A stretch of 43,181 nt of DNA from Firmicutes bacterium UBA5449. GTDB lineage: Bacteria; Bacillota; SHA-98; UBA4971. The notes under the pieces were generated by a model that was not told the origin of the DNA, did no database searches, and worked only from the letters and a program-made list of their open reading frames with translations. A program made the translations under genes and the position numbers. The first letter of the stretch is position 1. Every line of letters begins with the position of its first letter. The DNA lies in contig DIQZ01000036.1 in the NCBI GenBank assembly GCA_002424305.1, forward strand, positions 1 through 43,181, given 5' to 3'. Shown here in pieces: positions 1-8,420 of this stretch.

Positions 1-1283
1 CTTGCCAGAATGCACACAAGTAATGCGGCGATTGCAATCAATATGGGAATTGATACTAATCTTGAGGAGGCTACCACAGCGGATCTAGCCTTACTCAAAG
101 TCAGAGAGATTTCTTCATCAAGATCGAGCGCGGCTTCATATGCCTCCTCGTAATTTCCATCGTTATGAGGCAAGAATATGCTGAAACACGACCAATCATT
201 GTCAGCCTGTCTGCCTAAGCTCTTTAGGTACTCAGGGGCAAAACGAGCTCTTGCAGCGGTCTGTCTGATAGCCATCTCGGAAAGGGTATGAGAAGGTGCA
301 TCCAACGCATCAAAGATAGCTTCGCCTTGAGAGTGAGTCGGCATTGAAATACCTAAGAGGCAGGCGCATGTCGGTGCAACATCCACCAAACGCCGGGAAA
401 TCCAGTGGATCGTCTCAGGAGGGCTATCCGGTGTCACAATGCCTGCCCCTGCAGCAACCAGGCGAATATCAAGGGTCTTCTTCCCATAATCAGCCAAAGT
501 GCCCTGTGTCAAGAGCGAGTGGCCTAATGTGACAAAAACTGCGTTAGAACTAAGATCAACTGATTCCATTAGCCGGCTTAGCCTGGTATCTATACTTGCA
601 GCAGCTTGCTCCCGGGCAGTGCTTTTCGTTCTCATTTCTGCTAAAGTATTCGTACCGGGTCCCTCAGGAAGGAAGCTTACCAGTATCAGCTCAGATTTTC
701 CTTGTTTGATCTCTTTGAGAGCATCTTTCAAAATAGAGTCGTTTATATCTGAATTCGGTCGGTTGTCATCTATCTCATGATAGATGCCTTGTGTTACGAT
801 ATCTCCGAAAAGAGGTTTCCATTTCGCATCCCCTATGATTATTGTACTGAGGTCGGCTCTCGAAGCTGAGGACCAAAGACTATCTATCATAACGTCTGTA
901 TTATGCCAGTTCGTGACTACTCCGGATACCTCAGGTAAGGCACCTGTCATGAGGACGGTGGAAGCAGGCACAAGACTAAGCCCTTGATTTCCTTGGAAAG
1001 ACACTGCAACCCCGCGACCGGCCATGTCTCTTACTGCAAGCATGTTTTCGAAACTCTCGGATTCAAACCCATCCACAATAACAAGAATGAGACGTTGCGC
1101 AAGTGGCTGAGAGCCCGGACCGGGCTGTAGCTGAACGATGTAAGGACTTTGGTACAGAGTGACACTCCGGACACCAAAGTCTAAAAGCCGCCATGAGCCT
1201 ATGCCAAGCAGCACCATTATGATACTGAGGATAGCAATAAGGTTTTTCTTCTTCGTTTTCAAGTCGGTCAATTCCAGTTGCAT
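1..1283 (-). CDS. Alkaline-phosphatase/type I phosphodiesterase-fold membrane protein (partial, C-terminus beyond window)
   Basis: About 427 codons are open from an ATG at 1283 to the window edge, so the C-terminus is missing. A short basic N-terminus precedes one membrane segment (about residues 15-35), then an extracytoplasmic domain with the fold signature of the type I phosphodiesterase/alkaline phosphatase superfamily: LVIVDGF (first metal Asp), PASTVLMTGALPE (nucleophile region) and a late DVAPTCACLLGI segment. A second hydrophobic segment starts just before the window edge. The usual SDHG metal motif reads TLGHS, so its Asp is Gly, and the usual D-x-x-GH motif is also not recognisable. 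It may therefore be a pseudoenzyme or use altered metal ligands. The start lies 43 bases after the PHP gene, so co-transcription is likely. The substrate is unknown. The fold is fairly sure, activity is doubtful. Confidence 0.75.
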   Translation of the reverse strand, partial: MQLELTDLKTKKKNLIAILSIIMVLLGIGSWRLLDFGVRSVTLYQSPYIVQLQPGPGSQPLAQRLILVIVDGFESESFENMLAVRDMAGRGVAVSFQGNQGLSLVPASTVLMTGALPEVSGVVTNWHNTDVMIDSLWSSASRADLSTIIIGDAKWKPLFGDIVTQGIYHEIDDNRPNSDINDSILKDALKEIKQGKSELILVSFLPEGPGTNTLAEMRTKSTAREQAAASIDTRLSRLMESVDLSSNAVFVTLGHSLLTQGTLADYGKKTLDIRLVAAGAGIVTPDSPPETIHWISRRLVDVAPTCACLLGISMPTHSQGEAIFDALDAPSHTLSEMAIRQTAARARFAPEYLKSLGRQADNDWSCFSIFLPHNDGNYEEAYEAALDLDEEISLTLSKARSAVVASSRLVSIPILIAIAALLVCILA

Positions 1284-1326
1284 TATTATTCCTTACACCA
1301 AGTTCGACAGATATCGCATATTTCCT

Positions 1327-2181
1327 TCAAAATGCGGGAGTAGGCTTATCAGGCATGGTCTTCCGCCATCTCTTAATCAGTTCCATAACAACTTCATCAG
1401 GTATAGTCATACCACCCAGGTCGAGTGATCCGTCAGGGTTTGGTCTGTGAAAATCGCTCCCCCCGGTCACAATTAAGCCGTGTCTCTTTGCGAATTTCAA
1501 CCACTTCCTACAAGTCTCCTTATTATGGGATGGATGATAGGCTTCAATTCCCTCAAGTCCCATGTGGATCAGGTTTTCTATGACATAGAGAGGAATTTGT
1601 GCTCCGGGGTGAGCCAAGACAGGGACTCCGGAGCAAGCTCTGATGAATTCCACAGCTTGCTCCGGAGAAAAGCCTTGGTGTTCCACATAAGCAAGACCTG
1701 TCTTTCCAAGATATTTCCCGAAATCCCCAAAACTTCTTTCGGGTCTTGCGAAACCCAGCTTGACCATGGCTTTGAATATCTGGCCTCTTCCGGTGAACCC
1801 TTCTTTGCCAAGGCTTAGGACATATGACAAGGGGATATCGATACCCACTATCCTAAGGCGCTTCAGTATTTTTTCGCATCTGACGATGCGTCTTTCCCTG
1901 AGTATCTGTAAGGCTTCATGAAGGTAGGTAGAAGTCATGTCAATGCAGAACCCTAGGATATGAATTTCGGATTCTGCTATATCTGTAGAAAGTTCTACTC
2001 CGGGAATGACAAGAGCCCCTAGCTCCTTCCCTGCCAGGAGAGCAGAAGGGACACCATTGACGCTGTCATGGTCTGTTAAGGCCAGCGCAGAGACCCCTCG
2101 GTTTCTTGCCATAACCACAAGTTCCCTTGGGGAGTAGACACCATCTGATACGTTTGAATGAATATGCAAATCTACAGCCAC
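1327..2181 (-). CDS. PHP-domain metal-dependent phosphoesterase
   Basis: This 284-residue protein is a complete PHP (polymerase and histidinol phosphatase) domain of the YciV/RNase AM or 3',5'-nucleotide bisphosphate phosphatase type. Metal-binding motifs are all present in order: DLHIHS and SDG near residue 5, TDHD near 38, GVELS near 62, EIHILGF, VLAHPGA, and GGSDFHRP near the C-terminus. Such enzymes hydrolyse phosphoester bonds in nucleotides or short RNA in the cytoplasm; the exact substrate cannot be read from sequence. The start is GTG with an AGGGGG ribosome site six bases upstream. It follows the HU gene after a strong terminator, so it probably has its own promoter, and it precedes the phosphatase-fold membrane protein by 43 bases. 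Confidence 0.85.
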   Translation of the reverse strand: MAVDLHIHSNVSDGVYSPRELVVMARNRGVSALALTDHDSVNGVPSALLAGKELGALVIPGVELSTDIAESEIHILGFCIDMTSTYLHEALQILRERRIVRCEKILKRLRIVGIDIPLSYVLSLGKEGFTGRGQIFKAMVKLGFARPERSFGDFGKYLGKTGLAYVEHQGFSPEQAVEFIRACSGVPVLAHPGAQIPLYVIENLIHMGLEGIEAYHPSHNKETCRKWLKFAKRHGLIVTGGSDFHRPNPDGSLDLGGMTIPDEVVMELIKRWRKTMPDKPTPAF

Positions 2182-2293
2182 AGTTTTCCCCCTTCTTACT
2201 CTTATTAGTATGGTTTCAATAGGGCACCACGAATTCTCGCCTCTTTTAAACTTAGATCTTCACGTCCTACACTGCATTGATAGTAATGCCCGT

Positions 2294-2332
2294 AAAGCAG
2301 ATGGGTTGCCATTATGGCAACCCATCTGCTTT
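2294..2332 (-). terminator. Strong hairpin terminator after the HU gene
   Basis: A perfect 17-base inverted repeat (2294-2310 against 2316-2332) with a 5-base loop lies 29 bases beyond the HU stop codon. On the minus strand only three T follow the stem, while on the plus strand a longer T-rich run follows (TTTCTTTT). It most likely ends HU transcription before the PHP gene; with no plus-strand gene upstream, the plus-strand polarity has no obvious client. Confidence 0.7.
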
Positions 2333-2360
2333 CTTTTGAGAAACCTGTATTGCCTCCCGG

Positions 2361-2639
2361 TTAGGCGTCGGCAACCCTGTCCTTTAATGTCTTCCCTGCT
2401 CTAAAAGCCGGAACCTTACATGCAGGAATCAAGATTTCCTCTTTTGTCCTGGGATTTCTACCGATACGCTCAGCGCGTTCCCGTACCTCGAAACTACCAA
2501 AACCAACTAGCTGGACTTTCTCGCCTGATGCCAAAGTCTCTCCTATAGCATCAAGGGTTGCTGCTATGATCATATCTACATCTTTTTTCTTTGCGCCTGT
2601 CTGATCAGTAACCTTATTTACCAAATCTGTCTTGTTCAA
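2361..2639 (-). CDS. hup: HU family DNA-binding protein
   Basis: HU is the small histone-like nucleoid protein that binds and bends DNA as a dimer. The 92-residue reading begins at a TTG (MNKTDLVNKV after initiation), with GGAGG seven bases upstream; an in-frame start 14 codons further up would add a tail unlike HU. The family signature GFGSFEVRERAER followed by GRNPRT is present near residues 45-65, and the DNA-binding arm ends in FRAGKTLKD. Length is normal for HU (about 90). It lies 148 bases behind the rodZ-like gene and ends before a long hairpin, so it may be a separate or partly read-through unit. Confidence 0.95.
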   Translation of the reverse strand: MNKTDLVNKVTDQTGAKKKDVDMIIAATLDAIGETLASGEKVQLVGFGSFEVRERAERIGRNPRTKEEILIPACKVPAFRAGKTLKDRVADA

Positions 2640-2786
2640 AATTCTTCCTCCTTCTACAGCAGTTGCTTTGATTACGCGCAAATCGCCTAGCCCCTGCGCA
2701 TCTTGCTATTCGCTGTTTCTTTGCATTTTCCTTCATTATTCGGCCATAAATCTCGAAAAATCATGATTTCTCCAAAGGAGAGATTG

Positions 2787-3596
2787 TCATAGACCAGGAA
2801 CTGGGAACGTCAGTTCAATAACGTCACCTGACTTACCGGGTGGCCCCATATGTATACCATTACATGTAATATCAATACCGCCTGCGTTACCCAGTTTCAT
2901 TTGAATGTCCCGACTAGCGGTCCAGGTTGCTATCTCACCGGGCAGCATCGTTCTTTCAAATAGTCTCTGCCCGTCAGCAATGACTCTTACCCAACATCGC
3001 TCAGTGACTACGACGCTAAGCTCGTGGCTGTCTTTGGTATTATTAATCAGTCCAATCTCACCCGTATCTTGGACACTGTTAATATCTTGAACCTCTTCTA
3101 CGTCATGTCTTATTTCTGCTCCTGTATCATTTTCTGTTTCAGGAATACTGTGGGAGTCATTTTCGATGGTCAATACGTCTACCGTGTTATCATCGGATTT
3201 GTCTCTTAGTCCCCTGAAGCCTATTGTGATGATAAGAGCTGCTGCGATTATCAAGATTATTACAATGATGGGAATAGCTTTGACTGTATTATCTCTCTCT
3301 TTAATTGGTTCCTTTTCCCCATGATGAACCTCTGCCTTTTGAATCCGGGAGTCCCTGCGAATTCGGTCATATTCCAAGACGAGTTCATCACCTGCTATTC
3401 CTGTCACTTTTGCGATATTTCTTAGGAAACCCCTGACGTATACGTCTCCGGGCAGTTCGTGAAATTTACCTTCTTCCATGGCATTAAGATATACGACACG
3501 TATTTTGGTGGCATTATGTAATTCTTCAATTGTCAAGCCCTTAGCTTTGCGAGCCTTTCTGAGGCGGTCGCCGAGCGCTTCCACAGCTTCATCCAC
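2787..3596 (-). CDS. rodZ: RodZ/YmfM-like helix-turn-helix membrane protein
   Basis: This 269-residue protein has a cytoplasmic N-terminal HTH domain of the RodZ type (about residues 5-75; LRKARKAKGLTIEELHNATKI, then YVRGFLRNIAK), a basic linker, one membrane segment (about 105-128, rich in Ile) and an extracytoplasmic C-terminal domain resembling DUF4115 (about 190-265, CWVRVIADGQ and WTASRDIQMKLGNAGGI). RodZ anchors MreB to the membrane and shapes elongation-phase peptidoglycan synthesis. The start is GTG preceded directly by a run of G. It lies 37 bases behind the translocase gene. In Bacillus, ymfM also lies downstream of spoIIIE, separated by other genes. Identity of the family is secure; a role in rod shape is inferred. 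Confidence 0.88.
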   Translation of the reverse strand: MDEAVEALGDRLRKARKAKGLTIEELHNATKIRVVYLNAMEEGKFHELPGDVYVRGFLRNIAKVTGIAGDELVLEYDRIRRDSRIQKAEVHHGEKEPIKERDNTVKAIPIIVIILIIAAALIITIGFRGLRDKSDDNTVDVLTIENDSHSIPETENDTGAEIRHDVEEVQDINSVQDTGEIGLINNTKDSHELSVVVTERCWVRVIADGQRLFERTMLPGEIATWTASRDIQMKLGNAGGIDITCNGIHMGPPGKSGDVIELTFPVPGL

Positions 3597-3633
3597 CCCC
3601 CCGAAATTGCTCCTGACGCACCCTGAGCACTAT

Positions 3634-5778
3634 CTACATTTTGTCTTGTGAAGCTTCCCAGCGTTCCATGGACATGAGAACTTTTCTTGGCTTACTGCCT
3701 TCATACGGACCTACTATTCCCAAGAACTCCATGGAATCAATGATACGAGCAGCCCGCGTATAGCCTATCCTAAATCTGCGCTGTAGTTTTGAAATGGAGG
3801 CTTCTTCTGTTTCCAGAATCAGTCTGACTGCATCCTCAAACAGTGGGTCTTCTTGACCAATGCTCTCACCGTTTATGGTCTCCCGTACTATGCTTTCAGC
3901 AACATAAGTAGGCTCGGCCTGTGCTCTGACAAAGTCAACGATAGACTCGATTTCGGAATCAGAAATGAAAGCACCCTGTGCCCTAATCGGTTTTGGTGCG
4001 CCTACAGGGAAGAACAGCATATCTCCCCTGCCGAGAAGCCTCTCTGCGCCTCCCGCGTCCAGAATTACCCTGGAATCCACTTGAGACGGCACGGCAAAGG
4101 CTATCCGCGAAGGAATATTCATCTTAATAATACCTGTAACAACATCAGCTGAAGGCCTCTGAGTAGCCACCACCAGGTGAATACCGGCTGCTCTTGCCAT
4201 GAAGGCCAGTTGAGAGACTACGTCCTCAACCTCTTTTTGAGCCACTAACATTAAGTCCCCAAGCTCATCTATTATTACTACTATGTAAGGCAACGGGGTG
4301 GCGTTCTCATCAGAAAGCGTACCTGATACGCAAAGGGAGTTGTATTTATCTATATGCCTTACCCCGGTTTGCTCAAGCAATTTGTAGCGGTTATCCATTT
4401 CCTCAGCAACCCACCGCAGGTATCCCCCTGCTTCTTTCGTATCAGTCACGACCGGAGCAAGTAGATGCGGGATACCGTCATAGACGCTTAGTTCAACGCG
4501 CTTTGGGTCAATCATGAGGAACTTGACTTCTTCAGGTGTAGCTTTAAAGAGCAGACTGGCAATAAGAGTATTGAGACAAACACTCTTGCCTGAACCTGTG
4601 GCTCCTGCAACTAATACATGAAGCATGCCATCTAGATCAGCAACTACAGGTTTTCCGGCTATGTCCATGCCAAGAGCTATTGCCAGCTTGTTTCGGTTGT
4701 TTTGGAACTTCGAAGACTGAACCACTTCCCTTAGAAATACTACAGAGATTTCCGGGTTGGGCACTTCAATACCTATGGCAGACTTCCCGGGTATCGGTGC
4801 TTCCAAGCGAATTCCTGTAGATGCCAGAGCCAGGGCAATATCATCCGTTAGGCTCATTATTTTGCTCACTTTTACACCGGGAGCCGGTGTAAGCTCATAT
4901 CGAGTGACCACAGGCCCCATATCAACTTGTGTAACTTTGCTTTTTACACCAAAGCTCGCGAGGGTATCTTGTAGTAGCCTAGACCGATCAGGCACTTCTC
5001 CTTTTCTGGGCTTTCCCGGTCTTGCAGGGTAGCCCAACAACGTGATGGGGGGCAAGACATAGCCTTGGGATTGGGCAGGCAACTCCTTCTTCCCCGGAAC
5101 ATAGACGACCTCCTCTGCCCGGCCGGAGATAACAGGTTTGGGCTCTGTACGCTTACCGGCTTTCCTTTTCTTTTTCGGTTCTTCGCCGGTGTCTGCTTGT
5201 TGTTTTTCTTCGTGCTCAAATTCGAAGAAAGGCAAAAGCACCTTTCGCGCTATGATCTGCAATATCTCAAGAAGCTTGGTGAAGAGATTCGTTAAGACTT
5301 GAACTCCTAAAACCAGGATACGGGCTGACTGTTTAAGTAGAGATGGGATTGACATATCGAATACGAGACTAATCCCTGCAACGATAACAAACCAAAGCAC
5401 GATTCTTGACCCGAGAAGGCCACATGCCCATTGAAGCCAGCCAAATAGCGTAGTTCCTATAATGCCTGAACCGGCTATGCCCAATGTTGCCACCACAATG
5501 AACGTGGATCCTAAAAGGCGAGGAAGGACAATTTGCATGTCATGTCCAAGCGCAAGATCGATACCCACACACAATACTGTGATTGGAATAAGATATGCCC
5601 ATCTTCCGGCAATGAATCTCAGGCCAAGGGCTACCCTCATACCGGCTGCGCCTGCAGCTCCTACCGGCCCACGCAATTCTGCACAAAGGGATACTAATGC
5701 AAGTATTCCCAAAGCAGCAACGATTACACCGAAAATCCCTTTTGTGCGTTTGCTGTTATTCAGTGTGACCTTAGCCAT
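3634..5778 (-). CDS. spoIIIE: DNA translocase FtsK/SpoIIIE
   Basis: This protein of about 714 residues has four or five N-terminal membrane segments (within residues 15-170), a charged linker with a KKKRKAGKR patch, the FtsK motor with Walker A AGATGSGKS (about 391-399) and Walker B VVIIDELGD (about 499-507), and a C-terminal gamma winged-helix domain (about 640-700; LQRRFRIGYTRAARIID) that reads oriented DNA sites. It pumps chromosome DNA through the division or sporulation septum. Position next to ylzJ and tepA matches B. subtilis spoIIIE. The start chosen has GGGAGG eight bases upstream; an in-frame ATG at 5817 has AAGGAG ten bases upstream and would add 13 residues, so either may be used. 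It is the only such motor visible in this window. Confidence 0.95.
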   Translation of the reverse strand: MAKVTLNNSKRTKGIFGVIVAALGILALVSLCAELRGPVGAAGAAGMRVALGLRFIAGRWAYLIPITVLCVGIDLALGHDMQIVLPRLLGSTFIVVATLGIAGSGIIGTTLFGWLQWACGLLGSRIVLWFVIVAGISLVFDMSIPSLLKQSARILVLGVQVLTNLFTKLLEILQIIARKVLLPFFEFEHEEKQQADTGEEPKKKRKAGKRTEPKPVISGRAEEVVYVPGKKELPAQSQGYVLPPITLLGYPARPGKPRKGEVPDRSRLLQDTLASFGVKSKVTQVDMGPVVTRYELTPAPGVKVSKIMSLTDDIALALASTGIRLEAPIPGKSAIGIEVPNPEISVVFLREVVQSSKFQNNRNKLAIALGMDIAGKPVVADLDGMLHVLVAGATGSGKSVCLNTLIASLLFKATPEEVKFLMIDPKRVELSVYDGIPHLLAPVVTDTKEAGGYLRWVAEEMDNRYKLLEQTGVRHIDKYNSLCVSGTLSDENATPLPYIVVIIDELGDLMLVAQKEVEDVVSQLAFMARAAGIHLVVATQRPSADVVTGIIKMNIPSRIAFAVPSQVDSRVILDAGGAERLLGRGDMLFFPVGAPKPIRAQGAFISDSEIESIVDFVRAQAEPTYVAESIVRETINGESIGQEDPLFEDAVRLILETEEASISKLQRRFRIGYTRAARIIDSMEFLGIVGPYEGSKPRKVLMSMERWEASQDKM

Positions 5779-5911
5779 GGGGCATCCTCCCTTACCTCTA
5801 TAGCAGGTTCTACGCATTCTACGTAAACTCCTTCATGATATATATACAGATAGCATCGTTTACGCGAAGCATGGTTTATACAAGCAATACCTGCGGAGAG
5901 ATGCAAGGAAG

Positions 5912-7543
5912 TCACTCTTTCTGGGAAACAGTGTTTTCGACAACTGCATCAGCAAGGTTAACGGCATGATCAGCCAGTCGTTCCAGGTTGTCCAAAACCT
6001 CTATATAGATAACGGCAGAAGCAGGCATGCACGTTCCCTCATTAAGGCGTTTGAAATGATTGTCACGGAGACCGGCTTCAATATCGTCAATAACCTTCTC
6101 TTTTTCCCACACATCTTGAGCAAGGGCAGGATCATTTGTTTCCAGGGCATTCACTGCGTCAGACATAATTGCATCCACGCGCTGAAAGAGATCCAGGAGT
6201 TCTCTCTTAGCTTCATCTGAAAACTCAATACGTTCATCCGCCCTGTAAGACGCGAAATTGCATATGTTCATGGCATGGTCTCCAACACGTTCAATGTCGT
6301 TTACAACATGTAACATCGCTGCCACCTGTGTAGACTGACGTTGAGTCAAAGACCCTTGAGCCATAAGAGTCGACAGGTAGAGAATGATTTCGTTCTGCAG
6401 GTCATCTACTATCTCCTCATGACCATGCAGTGTCTTTACCAAGCTTTCGGGAGAATCGGACAAGAGGGCACGGCTTGAATCATTAACCATCTCTTGTGCA
6501 ATCCTGGCCATTCTCACAAGCTCTTTTACGGAAAGCTGAATAGCAGCAGAAGGTGTTCTTAGCATTCTTTTGTCGATGTATTTAGGGCCGTGCTCGATTA
6601 TTACTTCTTCACCGGGGTACAAAGCAACCACGACCCTGGCGAGCAAACCTGCCATAGGCAACCACACTAAAGTGTTGAGAATGTTGAAGGAAGTATGAGC
6701 ATTGGCCAATAGGCGTGAAACGCCGCCGAATGGAGTCAGCCATATTACAAATTTGCTAAATAGTGGCAGCAAAGCAAGTCCGAGGATTGTGCCGAAAACA
6801 TTGAAAAGGACATGAGCAAGAGCGGTCCTTTTTGCAGAAAGGTTTGCCCCGATTCCTGCAAGAATTGCAGTGACACATGTGCCGATGTTATCTCCGAAGA
6901 GAATCGGTAATGCTGCTTCAAAGGTGATCAATCCCTGAGATGCAGCAGCCATCAGAACTCCAATGGTCGCGCTGGAGCTTTGAATCACAACTGTCATGAC
7001 AATGCCCGCCAGAACTCCCAGCAATGGACGATTTGCTAATATTGCCACTAATCGAAGCAAGGATGGATTAGTGCTGAGAGGTTTCATCGCTTCGGTCATG
7101 ACCATCATGCCAAGAAAAAGAATACCAAATCCAAGAATAATCTGGCCGAAGTACTTGTAGACTCTTCTCTTGCTAAATAGGAAAATAATGGCTCCCAGGC
7201 CTATGGCCGGAAGCGCAAAATCTGAAAGCCTAAAGGCAATCAGTTGGGCAGTCATGGTTGTCCCTATATTTGCGCCCATAATTACGCCAATAGCTTGCGT
7301 AAGAGTCATAAGACCTGCATTTACAAAGCTAACCGACATGACTGTAGTGGCAGCGGAACTCTGGATAATTGCCGTGACCAGAGCACCTACAAGAACGCCC
7401 ATCCATGTCTTACTGGTGAGCGCTTTGAGAATTCCTCTGAGTTTATCACCGGCGGCCTTCTGTAATCCATTGCCCATCTGAACCATTCCATAGAGGAATA
7501 GGCCGAGACCACCAATAATTCCAGCTATGGGAGTTATTGTCAC
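5912..7543 (-). CDS. Na/Pi-cotransporter family protein with C-terminal PhoU-like domain
   Basis: A 543-residue protein of the Na+/phosphate cotransporter (NptA/YjbB) family. The membrane part (about residues 1-315) shows the two inverted QSSAATT/QSSSATI repeats typical of the family (near 60 and 190), each followed by a GANIGT or GDNIGT motif. The C-terminal third (about 340-535) is a helical PhoU-like domain with paired EIVDDLQNEI and VVNDIERVGDHAMN segments and a repeat DNLERLADHAVNLAD. Start is GTG with AAGGAGG seven bases upstream. It is the last gene of the cluster that also holds uppP and a second, shorter paralogue. Family members import or export phosphate with sodium; direction and substrate here are unproven. 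Confidence 0.9.
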   Translation of the reverse strand: MTITPIAGIIGGLGLFLYGMVQMGNGLQKAAGDKLRGILKALTSKTWMGVLVGALVTAIIQSSAATTVMSVSFVNAGLMTLTQAIGVIMGANIGTTMTAQLIAFRLSDFALPAIGLGAIIFLFSKRRVYKYFGQIILGFGILFLGMMVMTEAMKPLSTNPSLLRLVAILANRPLLGVLAGIVMTVVIQSSSATIGVLMAAASQGLITFEAALPILFGDNIGTCVTAILAGIGANLSAKRTALAHVLFNVFGTILGLALLPLFSKFVIWLTPFGGVSRLLANAHTSFNILNTLVWLPMAGLLARVVVALYPGEEVIIEHGPKYIDKRMLRTPSAAIQLSVKELVRMARIAQEMVNDSSRALLSDSPESLVKTLHGHEEIVDDLQNEIILYLSTLMAQGSLTQRQSTQVAAMLHVVNDIERVGDHAMNICNFASYRADERIEFSDEAKRELLDLFQRVDAIMSDAVNALETNDPALAQDVWEKEKVIDDIEAGLRDNHFKRLNEGTCMPASAVIYIEVLDNLERLADHAVNLADAVVENTVSQKE

Positions 7544-7586
7544 AAGCGTGCCTCCTTCTGCGTAGTGTACGACTGATATTGCTGCA

Positions 7587-8420
7587 TTAAATTAGGGACC
7601 AAATGATTACGATAATTCCCAAAACCCATGTATAAACTGCAAACATAGTCAGTTTTCGTTGTCTTATAACTGTTAACACAAGACGTATTGCTAAGTAACC
7701 CGATACAATGCTGGTAATGAAGCCTAGAACAAACGGGGCTGATGAGCTCATGGTTAATTGTGACGTAACAAGGTTTTTCAGCTCCAGAACTCCTGCGCCG
7801 AGAATCACAGGTATGGACAAGAGAAATGAAAAGCGGGCTGCATCTTCCCGGTGGAGTCCCAATAAGAGACCGGCGCTTATTGTCGCCCCTGAACGTGAAA
7901 ACCCCGGAATTATGGCAAATCCTTGAGCGACACCTATGCACAGAGCTTTCAACCAAGTGAGATCAAAGAATCGGAACCGACTTTCAGAGAAGAATTCGCC
8001 AAGCCAAAGTACAGTTCCTGTAGCGACAAGGGAGATTCCCACAGCGAGTCTTGAGGAAAAAAGCGAGACAACAAACGGCTGGAAGGCTACTCCCATGATG
8101 GCTGTAGGGAAACTCGCAACGATAATCAAACATACCACCTTGCGATAATCGTCTTTGGTGACGGCAGCCTTTATGCCGTCGCCATGCAAAATATCAACGA
8201 TAATACCAACTGCTGCGCTCACCAAAGCCCTTACATCGTTCCAAAACACGAGAAATACCGCAACTAATGTACCTAAGTGTACCACAATATCGAATGTAAG
8301 TAGCGCTTCTTGCGCGTTAAGAAGCTCACGGAAAATGACGAGATGTCCTGAGCTCGACACAGGGAGAAACTCTGTCAGACCTTGAACCACAGCCAGTATA
8401 ATGGCATTTGCTATATCCAT
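7587..8420 (-). CDS. uppP: Undecaprenyl-diphosphatase UppP (BacA family)
   Basis: UppP removes a phosphate from undecaprenyl pyrophosphate on the outer face of the membrane, regenerating the C55-P carrier for peptidoglycan and other envelope polymers. The 277-residue protein is polytopic and of normal family length. Both catalytic signatures are present: the first repeat GLTEFLPVSSSGH (about residues 14-26) and the second PGFSRSGATISAGLLLGL (about 160-180). Start ATG has AGGAAG six bases upstream and overlaps the end of the preceding Na/Pi-like gene by 10 bases, implying translational coupling. The following Na/Pi-like gene starts 43 bases further on. The tight link of a Pi-releasing enzyme to two phosphate-transporter-family proteins is unusual. 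Confidence 0.96.
   Translation of the reverse strand: MDIANAIILAVVQGLTEFLPVSSSGHLVIFRELLNAQEALLTFDIVVHLGTLVAVFLVFWNDVRALVSAAVGIIVDILHGDGIKAAVTKDDYRKVVCLIIVASFPTAIMGVAFQPFVVSLFSSRLAVGISLVATGTVLWLGEFFSESRFRFFDLTWLKALCIGVAQGFAIIPGFSRSGATISAGLLLGLHREDAARFSFLLSIPVILGAGVLELKNLVTSQLTMSSSAPFVLGFITSIVSGYLAIRLVLTVIRQRKLTMFAVYTWVLGIIVIIWSLI

Noticed and set aside
1303..1309. Perfect 0A-box heptamer (TGTCGAA on the minus strand) before the phosphatase-fold gene
   Set aside because: A seven-base match is expected several times by chance in 43 kb on two strands, and no extended match or promoter is present.
7540..7956. Minus-strand frame of 138 codons
   Set aside because: Alternative frame of uppP, which is unambiguous by both catalytic motifs.
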